In this document: positions 21,593 to 23,024 of the stretch, in pieces | Position numbering within the stretch: the stretch's first letter is position 1 | How the letters are laid out: each line of letters starts with the position of its first letter | Position numbers and translations under genes: made by a program | Source: JBEIJQ01 sp040380145 | GTDB lineage: Bacteria; Bacteroidota; Bacteroidia; Chitinophagales; Saprospiraceae | Assembly (NCBI GenBank): GCA_040380145.1 | Contig: JBEIJQ010000028.1 | Coordinates: forward strand, 1-23,024 | Direction of reading: 5' to 3' | DNA: 23,024 bases | Notes under the pieces: generated by a model | The model's database searches: none | What the model was told of the DNA's origin: nothing | What the model saw: only the letters and a program-made list of their open reading frames with translations

Positions 21593-22966
21593 TCAGGGCA
21601 GTATCCAATCGCGCGGCCCCCATCCCTCGCGCACGGCCGACAGGTCGCGTCGCGGATCCACCAGCAGGCGGCTGGGGCGGCCGTTCATCGTGACATAGGC
21701 CTCCACGCGGACTTTGGGGGAACAAAGCCCGCGGTTTTTGTAGTGTTCGGCGAGGAAATGGGCGAACTGCAGGATCATGTCCGGCTGGTAGGCCATTTGT
21801 TTTTCCTGGTGCGCGTTGAGAAACTCCCGGTTGTCCACCACGCCTTCGCGCCCGGTACAGCTGTCGGTCACGAAAAAAGTGGCCGTTCCGGCTTTTTCCA
21901 CCAGCATCACCCGCCAAGAAAAACGATAGCCTTCCTCTGTCCAAAAAAGATCCCCCGGATACAGCTGGTAGCGCCACGGAAACAACAGTTGGAAGCACAG
22001 GTAAACGCCCAACAGCGGCAGCGTCCACGGAGCGGTGCGCACCGTTCGTTCAGGGCCGGGCGCTTTACGGTCGCGGGGCAGGCGCAGCAAAGCGGAGATG
22101 CCGTCTATCGCTTTTTGGTGGAACTCGGGAGAAAAAAACAACAGCGCGGATCCCATCATCACCAAGGGGAAAATGCCGATGGGAAAAAGCAGGCCGGTGA
22201 CCGTATGGAAAAAAACCACCGTGGCGTAGGCCGCCCATCGGGTGCGCGGCCAGATCAGGAAAAGCACGATCGCACAGTCGTACAGCATGCCCGCCCAACT
22301 GAAGAAGTAGGCCGTGGCGGGCAGGCCCAACAGCGGGCCGAGCAGGGGCAGATCGTCGTGGGCCGGCAGCCAGATCCGCAGCGGCAGGGCTTCCAACAGC
22401 CAATCGGAGTTGATCTTGGCCAATCCGGCATACACATACACGATGGCCGTCTGGGCCATCAGTACGGCAATGCTCCAACGCGGCACCGAGGCGCTGCGCA
22501 GCCCGGGCCGCCGATGGGCGTCCACCGAAAAACACCGGTGCGCCGGCACGAAGATCAGCAGCAGCGAAACAAGGCTGACGAAGTAATAGTGGTTGAGGTA
22601 GTACGCCAGTTCGATCAGCTCGGTGTAGGTGAACGTCAGAAAAAACACGAGGGCCGACAACCGGTACCATGCGCCGAGGGCGATGCCCAGCGCCGAGGCC
22701 AGCATCAGACCGTGGAGCGCGTACAGCAGATAGGGTGGAAGCACCTCCACCCATTCGAAGCCATAATAGCGGAAGTGCATCACCGGATCGAGGTAATGGT
22801 CTTCGATCCAGCCGAGCCAGATGAACCGCAGTGTGCCCGCGAACATCATCGCGCCGAACACGATGCGGAAAACGGCCAGCGGTTCGGCCGGGGTGGGCGC
22901 GAGCAGCCATGCGGCCGCCCGACGCGGGAATCCTTGCGGCGGCAACGGTGCGTGCAGGACCAACAT
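21593..22966 (-). CDS. HTTM-domain protein, vitamin K-dependent gamma-carboxylase homologue
   Basis: This 457-residue membrane protein has about seven to nine hydrophobic helices (residues about 30-300) and a soluble C-terminal domain. The HTTM/VKGC family includes human GGCX, which carboxylates Glu using reduced vitamin K. Two active-site landmarks of GGCX can be matched by eye: H126 in YLNHYYFV (GGCX NHSY, His160) and K184 in YAGLAKINSDWL (GGCX AGVKKLDADW, Lys218). The block VPAHRCFSVDA also corresponds. The C-terminal domain ends with AYVTMNGRPSRLLVDPRRDLSAV and DWILP, a typical VKGC tail (split here by intervening residues). Bacteroidota make menaquinone, which could replace vitamin K; this is inference. 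No peptide substrate is obvious nearby. ATG 22966 is the first in-frame start; the upstream end leaves 58 bases of window with no identifiable gene. Confidence 0.88.
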   Translation of the reverse strand: MLVLHAPLPPQGFPRRAAAWLLAPTPAEPLAVFRIVFGAMMFAGTLRFIWLGWIEDHYLDPVMHFRYYGFEWVEVLPPYLLYALHGLMLASALGIALGAWYRLSALVFFLTFTYTELIELAYYLNHYYFVSLVSLLLIFVPAHRCFSVDAHRRPGLRSASVPRWSIAVLMAQTAIVYVYAGLAKINSDWLLEALPLRIWLPAHDDLPLLGPLLGLPATAYFFSWAGMLYDCAIVLFLIWPRTRWAAYATVVFFHTVTGLLFPIGIFPLVMMGSALLFFSPEFHQKAIDGISALLRLPRDRKAPGPERTVRTAPWTLPLLGVYLCFQLLFPWRYQLYPGDLFWTEEGYRFSWRVMLVEKAGTATFFVTDSCTGREGVVDNREFLNAHQEKQMAYQPDMILQFAHFLAEHYKNRGLCSPKVRVEAYVTMNGRPSRLLVDPRRDLSAVREGWGPRDWILP

Positions 22967-23024
22967 CGTCTTTCAGGGCGGCAATAACGTCACCCTAAGT
23001 GGTGTCACTGCGGCGGGCGCGGCC

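Noticed and set aside
22967..23024. End of another minus-strand gene at the window edge
   Set aside because: A TAG at 22995-22997 closes a nine-codon frame running off the window. This is too short to support a gene.

Overview
The window looks like a chromosomal segment of a GC-rich member of the Bacteroidota. The best phylum evidence is the protein families. PdxJ starts with the VNINKIALLRNSRGG form I associate with Bacteroidota, and there is a GSCFA protein and an HTTM/vitamin-K-carboxylase homologue. The HlyD/ABC exporter pair is also of a Bacteroidota type. The promoter evidence agrees: copies of the -7 element TAnnTTTG, three of them the identical octamer TATCTTTG, sit just upstream of a tRNA and two protein genes. 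There are no obvious Shine-Dalgarno sequences, and several genes can only start at TTG. Placement below phylum (Saprospiria-like is a guess) is not supported by what I can see.

Layout. 1-602: the 3' end of an IS3-family transposase and a lower-GC gene-poor stretch. 603-2331 (+): a TroA/ZnuA-type metal-binding protein with a C-terminal membrane anchor, overlapping its ABC ATPase; no permease gene is present. 2351-7423 (-): an ABC exporter broken by a one-base frameshift, its HlyD-like adaptor, and a UPF1/IGHMBP2-type helicase. 7607-10808 (-): a compact cluster of CAP-domain lipoprotein, MtfA-like protein with a damaged zinc motif, M48 metallopeptidase lipoprotein and RlmI-like methyltransferase. 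10977-11058 (-): tRNA-Leu(CAG) with its own promoter and terminator. 11177-13422 (-): GSCFA protein, pdxJ and a Vsr-like endonuclease. 13524-14405 (+): NAD kinase, divergent from the GSCFA gene. 14567-15082 (+): an exported protein made almost entirely of six 20-residue repeats. 15120-15758 (-): HAD phosphatase. 15843-15916 (+): tRNA with anticodon CAU. 16063-17655 (-): DprA and a small membrane protein. 17898-18911 (+): SH3-like membrane-anchored protein and gamma-carbonic-anhydrase-like protein. 18919-22966 (-): HTTM/vitamin-K-dependent-carboxylase homologue and class A penicillin-binding protein 1A.

Most of the window is housekeeping (cofactor synthesis, cell wall, tRNA, DNA uptake/repair) mixed with envelope proteins. 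I did not find a complete defence or mobile system beyond the IS end. The points most worth a second look are the six-unit repeat protein, the frameshifted exporter whose ATPase motifs are also degenerate, the HEXXH-lacking MtfA homologue inside a protease cluster, the carboxylase homologue that keeps its candidate catalytic residues, and a recurring T-run/A-run palindrome found in about ten intergenic gaps.
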